NCBI GenBank assembly: GCA_028288405.1 | Contig: JAQBNS010000025.1 | Span: 55,915-119,914 of the forward strand | Direction of reading: 5' to 3' | DNA from: Chitinophagaceae bacterium | GTDB lineage: Bacteria > Bacteroidota > Bacteroidia > Cytophagales > Cytophagaceae | DNA: 64,000 nucleotides | Shown here: positions 60,757-64,000 of the stretch, one piece after another | Position numbering within the stretch: position 1 is the first letter of the stretch | Layout of the letters: the number at the start of each line of letters is the position of its first letter | Notes under the pieces: model-generated | What the model saw: only the letters and a program-made list of their open reading frames with translations | The model's database searches: none | What the model was told of the DNA's origin: nothing | Position numbers and translations under genes: made by a program

Positions 60757-61341
60757 TATGCAAAATGGTATATGTATGGATTGCTTTCATAAACTACATA
60801 ATAATCAAATAAGTTTATCTGATATAAAACTATATTTCAGAACAAGCGCAAACTGTCTTGCCCCTAAATCCCCTAAAGGGGACTTTGAAATACTTAGAGC
60901 GACAAACGTTAGAGTCATTGCGTCCCTCTGGACGCGCGTTGTGCTACTTTGATTTTATAATGCACATCCCAGAGGGATGCAATGTCTGTAGTAAAGAAAG
61001 TCCCCTTTAGGGGATTTAGGGGCAGCTGGTTCACATAACTGATATCCCCAAATTAGTTACGAGGTTTGCTTTATTAATATAAGTGAAGGAGACGATTTAT
61101 GGGTATTTATGGGTAATTAAATACTCACAAGGAGGTTATGGGGAATTGTTTTTCGTGTGTTTACAGGCATTTTGGGTAGGAAACACAGAAACAGATTCAT
61201 CACCTGTTTTGGTTTGAACGGGTTAAAAGGCTGATAGTGATCGTTCCTTTCATCTATTCTTTTCGGAAAGAAACAGAACGATTAACCTCCAACTTTTGTG
61301 GAAGTGATTTTGCTTTATCTTGATCAAACCTCATCCAGAAA
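60757..61341. other. Intergenic region of about 585 nt
   Basis: It holds the dispersed element with nested inverted repeats (60853-61023). The rest (61024-61341) shows no gene; it must include the Mla operon promoter but no clear TAnnTTTG/TTTG pair was found. A 64-codon frame at 60758-60952 runs into the repeat and is not called. Confidence 0.55.
60853..61023. repeat. Dispersed element with terminal inverted repeats, copy 2
   Basis: Outer arms 60860-60886 and 60997-61023 are a perfect 27-bp inverted repeat with CCCCTAAATCCCCTAAAGGGG at the core. Inner arms CATTGCGTCCCTCTGG (60916-60931) and CCAGAGGGATGCAATG (60969-60984) pair at 15 of 16 positions. The left arm is shared with 56958-56991. 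Confidence 0.75.
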
Positions 61342-62142
61342 ATGTTTTTTACTCGTTCAAGGCCCAAACGTTATGTGTTTTCCAAAGGAATAGACGACAT
61401 GCTCATTGGTGTTTACAACGCCTATCTTTTTGTCGGTCGTTTTTTCAGGGAATTATTCAGATCACCTTTGCACATCAGAGTGGTCATCGATCAATGCTTT
61501 GAAGTAGGCTTGCGGTCATTGACTCTTATTACCTTAACCGGTTTTGTTACCGGTGTCGTGTTTACCAAGCAGTCTCGTCCTTCACTCGAAGTATTCGGTG
61601 CGGCATCCTGGTTGCCTTCCCTGATCTCCATTGCTTTAGTAAGAGCCTTGGGCTCATTGGTGACGGCCTTGATTTGCGCGGGTAAAGTAGGTTCCAGTAT
61701 TGGTGCTGAGTTAGGCTCCATGCGGGTGACCGAGCAGATTGATGCCATGGAAGTATCGGCGGTGAATCCATTCAAGTATTTAGTGGTAACACGCGTACTG
61801 GCCACCACCATCGCTGTACCTATACTTTCTTTGTACTGTACATTCGTTGGTTTACTGGGTTCGTACATGAATGTGCATGCACACGAAGATACCAGTTTCA
61901 TTAGTTTCTTTGAAAATGGATTTTCTACGCTCAGCTTTATCGATTTGTTTACCGCTGTTTTCAAATCCATACTATTCGGATTTACCATCGGTATCATTGG
62001 AACCTATAAAGGATACAACGCCACACAAGGCACGCGTGGGGTAGGGAGAGCAGCGAATCAGGCGGTGGTATTATCGATGTTCCTCATCTTTATAGAAGAG
62101 ATCGTTGTGGTACAAGTGAGCAACTGGATTAAATTCTTTTAG
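61342..62142 (+). CDS. mlaE: MlaE/YrbE-type ABC transporter permease
   Basis: The 266-residue membrane protein has about five transmembrane helices and the MlaE-family core: GFVTGVVFTKQSRPSL, the AGKVGSSIGAELGSMRVTEQIDAMEVSAVNPFKYLVVTRVLA stretch, and IGTYKGYNATQGTRGVGRAANQAVVLS. It forms the permease of an MCE-type phospholipid transporter at the inner membrane, working with the ATPase and MCE protein encoded next. One base separates it from the following gene, so the operon is tightly coupled. Confidence 0.93.
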   Translation: MFFTRSRPKRYVFSKGIDDMLIGVYNAYLFVGRFFRELFRSPLHIRVVIDQCFEVGLRSLTLITLTGFVTGVVFTKQSRPSLEVFGAASWLPSLISIALVRALGSLVTALICAGKVGSSIGAELGSMRVTEQIDAMEVSAVNPFKYLVVTRVLATTIAVPILSLYCTFVGLLGSYMNVHAHEDTSFISFFENGFSTLSFIDLFTAVFKSILFGFTIGIIGTYKGYNATQGTRGVGRAANQAVVLSMFLIFIEEIVVVQVSNWIKFF

Positions 62143-62143
62143 A

Positions 62144-62926
62144 ATGGTAGAGAAACATTATATACACCATACCATCAACAAAGAAGAGAAAGTCATTTCT
62201 ATTCGTGAGGTCTATAAATCGTTCGGGGAACTGGATGTATTGAAAGGCGTCAATTTGGATGTTTACAAAGGAGAAAATATCGTGGTACTCGGCCGTTCGG
62301 GAACAGGTAAATCTGTGTTGATCAAGTTACTCGTTGGCTTGTTGGTTCAGGATAAAGGTACAGTCAATGTATTGGGACAAGAAGTGTCGAAGTTAAAAGA
62401 GAAGGATTTAAATGCCTTGCGTCTTCGGATTGGTTTCTCTTTTCAAAACAGTGCTTTGTACGATAGCATGAACATCCGGCAGAACCTGGAGTTCCCTTTG
62501 GTGATGAACCGAAAGCATCTTACGAAGAAAGAAGTGGATATGGCGGTGGATGAAGTATTGGATGCTGTAGGATTGAAAGATAAGAAAGAACAATTACCCT
62601 CCGATCTTTCCGGCGGTCAACGCAAACGCATCGGTATTGCGCGTACGCTGATTTTGAAACCGGAAATCATGTTGTACGATGAACCGACCTCAGGTCTTGA
62701 TCCGATTACGAGTACAGAGATCAATGAGTTGATCAACGAAGTACAGGAACAGTATAATACGAGTTCTATCATTATTACACACGACCTGACCTGTGCAAAA
62801 GCAACGGCTGATCGGGTAGCGATGCTGTTAGATGGGACATTTGCCAGTGTAGGTAGCTTCGAAGAAGTGTTTGCCATACAGGAAGAAAGAATACAAAGTT
62901 TTTATAATTATAATTTCGTAAAGTAA
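62144..62926 (+). CDS. mlaF: MlaF-type ABC transporter ATP-binding protein
   Basis: The 260-residue ATPase has Walker A GRSGTGKSV, Q-loop FSFQNSALYDSM, signature LSGGQRKR, Walker B MLYDEPTSGLDP and an H-loop ITHD. These match the MlaF subfamily, which powers phospholipid transport between outer and inner membranes. It lies one base after the permease and one base before the MCE gene. No regulatory extension was seen. Confidence 0.95.
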   Translation: MVEKHYIHHTINKEEKVISIREVYKSFGELDVLKGVNLDVYKGENIVVLGRSGTGKSVLIKLLVGLLVQDKGTVNVLGQEVSKLKEKDLNALRLRIGFSFQNSALYDSMNIRQNLEFPLVMNRKHLTKKEVDMAVDEVLDAVGLKDKKEQLPSDLSGGQRKRIGIARTLILKPEIMLYDEPTSGLDPITSTEINELINEVQEQYNTSSIIITHDLTCAKATADRVAMLLDGTFASVGSFEEVFAIQEERIQSFYNYNFVK

Positions 62927-62927
62927 T

Positions 62928-63893
62928 ATGAACGAATCACCCAATAAACGCGCGGTCATCGTTGGCCTTTTTGTTTTGGTAGGATTGATTTTCCTTGCCG
63001 TAGGTATTCTCACGATTGGAAACCTGCACGAAACCTTCACTTCCAAGATGCGGGTGAATACCGTATTCGAAGACGTCAGCGGATTGCAGGCGGGAAACAA
63101 TGTCTGGTTTTCCGGTGTAAAAATAGGCACCGTGAAGAAAGTAAGGTTTCACGGCAAGTCGCAAGTGCGTGTATTGATGAATATCGACGAAGATGCGCAG
63201 CAGTACATCCGTAAAGATGCGAAAGTGAAAATCAGCACCGACGGTTTGATCGGAAATAAAATTCTGATCATCTACGGCGGAACACCTGAAGCCGCTGTGA
63301 TACAAGAAGACGATACCTTGGGCGTAGAAAAAACATTGTCGACAGAAGACATGATGAATACCTTTCAAAAGAGCAATGAAAACGTACAGGAGATTACCAA
63401 CGACTTAAAAGCACTCACCGGTAAATTGAATAAAGGTCAAGGTACCATCGGTAAATTGCTGAACGATGAGACGATTTACAAAGATATCACAGCCACTACG
63501 GCCTCTTTAAATAAAGCTTCAGAACGCGCACAAGTATTGATGGCTTCGTTGTCTCAATTTACCTCGAAGTTAAATGATAAAGGAACATTAGCCAATGACC
63601 TGGTAACCGATACGGTGGTTTTCAATTCCATGAAAGCATCGATCACTCAATTGCAGCACATGGCAGACAGCGCCTCTGCGATGGTAGACGATTTGAAGAG
63701 AGCCAGCAAAAATCCTAAGAGTCCGGTGGGCGTGTTATTGTACGACGAAGAAACAGGAGCCAGTTTGAAACAGTCGATGAAAAATTTGGAAAGCAGTTCG
63801 GCGAAGCTGGATGAGGATTTGGAAGCCTTGCAGCATAACTTTTTGCTTCGCAGGTATTTTAAGAAGAAGGCGAAAGAGGAGGAGAAGAAATAG
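62928..63893 (+). CDS. MCE/MlaD-family lipid transport protein
   Basis: The 321-residue protein has an N-terminal transmembrane anchor (~9-31) followed by an MCE domain (~38-115) with DVSGLQAGNNVWFSGVKIGTVKKVRF and STDGLIGNKILIIYGG. A long helical tail follows (~130-321, KSNENVQEITNDLKALTGKLNKGQGTIGKLLND), containing LNDETIYKDI and LYDEETGAS repeats typical of Bacteroidota MCE proteins. It presents lipid to the Mla ABC transporter in the periplasm. It is much longer than E. coli MlaD (about 180 residues). Confidence 0.93.
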   Translation: MNESPNKRAVIVGLFVLVGLIFLAVGILTIGNLHETFTSKMRVNTVFEDVSGLQAGNNVWFSGVKIGTVKKVRFHGKSQVRVLMNIDEDAQQYIRKDAKVKISTDGLIGNKILIIYGGTPEAAVIQEDDTLGVEKTLSTEDMMNTFQKSNENVQEITNDLKALTGKLNKGQGTIGKLLNDETIYKDITATTASLNKASERAQVLMASLSQFTSKLNDKGTLANDLVTDTVVFNSMKASITQLQHMADSASAMVDDLKRASKNPKSPVGVLLYDEETGASLKQSMKNLESSSAKLDEDLEALQHNFLLRRYFKKKAKEEEKK

Positions 63894-63894
63894 A

Positions 63895-64000
63895 ATGAAG
63901 AGCAGCTTGAGGACGATATTAAAGTCTAATTACACAACTGTCCTTTTTGTTTTATTGTTTCCACTCTTTATTTCTTGCATAATAAAATTCCGTCAGGTCT
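63895..64000 (+). CDS. Probable lipoprotein gene, 3'-truncated by the window end
   Basis: ATG at 63895 follows the MCE stop by one base, continuing the operon. The 35 codons present encode MKSSLRTILKSNYTTVLFVL and then LLFPLFISC, a signal sequence with a lipobox ending in Cys at residue 28. The rest lies outside the window. A lipoprotein partner of the MCE system is a plausible but unproven role. Confidence 0.6.
   Translation, partial: MKSSLRTILKSNYTTVLFVLLFPLFISCIIKFRQV

Noticed and set aside
60758..60952. A 64-codon frame starting at the DUF2461 start.
   Set aside because: It runs into the dispersed element and its sequence is explained by the repeat.
1..64000. Possible mobile island or prophage.
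   Set aside because: No integrase, transposase, phage gene, tRNA attachment site or abrupt composition change was seen.

Overview
The window reads as one contiguous piece of a Bacteroidota chromosome, most likely of the Chitinophagales/Chitinophagaceae type. The evidence is a set of large exported proteins ending in type IX secretion (T9SS) sorting domains (type A at 1-5312, 5378-6919, 22927-29841, 49076-50791 and 50906-52942, weaker at 36309-37070; type B at 13512-17276). Promoter octamers of the TAnnTTTG class, an AT-rich composition by eye, and many PorT-like, SRPBCC, VOC and AraC genes typical of that phylum agree with this. No rRNA, tRNA, CRISPR array, integrase or transposase was seen. 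The left edge cuts a giant secreted protein and the right edge cuts a probable lipoprotein gene.

Layout. 1-17.3 kb is mainly exported proteins: an Ig-like repeat protein with a dockerin-like motif, a GH18 chitinase, a carbohydrate-binding-like protein, a GH5 endoglucanase and an M43 metalloprotease with a beta-propeller, with a fatty-acid desaturase and a di-haem cytochrome between them. 17.7-21.4 kb is a metal-regulated electron-transfer locus: an operon of di-haem DHOR cytochrome, Rieske lipoprotein and OprP-type porin, divergent from a DtxR/MntR-type repressor, with a perfect operator palindrome in the shared promoter. 22.5-29.8 kb holds a 2304-residue multidomain protein (beta-propeller, four PA14, nine Ig-like repeats, chitin-binding module, T9SS tail) with a small secreted partner gene. 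30-43 kb is a run of small metabolic and stress genes (RibD-like reductase, betagamma-crystallin lipoprotein, AraC/SDR, LLM flavin oxidoreductase, pirin/nitroreductase/pseudo-receiver, SDR/hydrolase, aldo-keto reductase).

43-44.2 kb carries a HipA-like kinase overlapping a DUF3037 gene. 44.4-48.4 kb is a hybrid histidine kinase (kinase-receiver-Hpt) meeting a sigma-54 response regulator tail to tail. 49-53 kb has a parallel beta-helix protein and a second GH18 chitinase with Ig-like and CBM6 modules. 53-57.6 kb has a GlxA-type regulator, SRPBCC/DoxX genes and an ArsR-SRPBCC-SRPBCC-VOC cluster with clear ArsR-type operators. 57.7-64 kb has a GH30 glycosidase, gpmA with DUF2461, and an Mla/MCE lipid-transport operon.

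The genes together suggest an organism that secretes chitin- and glucan-degrading enzymes and large adhesins by T9SS. Intergenic DNA is rich in dispersed elements: a 125-bp element in two copies, a stem-loop repeat in two copies, two elements with shared terminal inverted repeats, and three heptanucleotide tracts, two of which lie directly before start codons. The most promising leads for something little described are the DtxR-controlled DHOR-Rieske-porin locus, the HipA-like kinase/DUF3037 pair, and the simple-sequence tracts before genes and in terminator stems.
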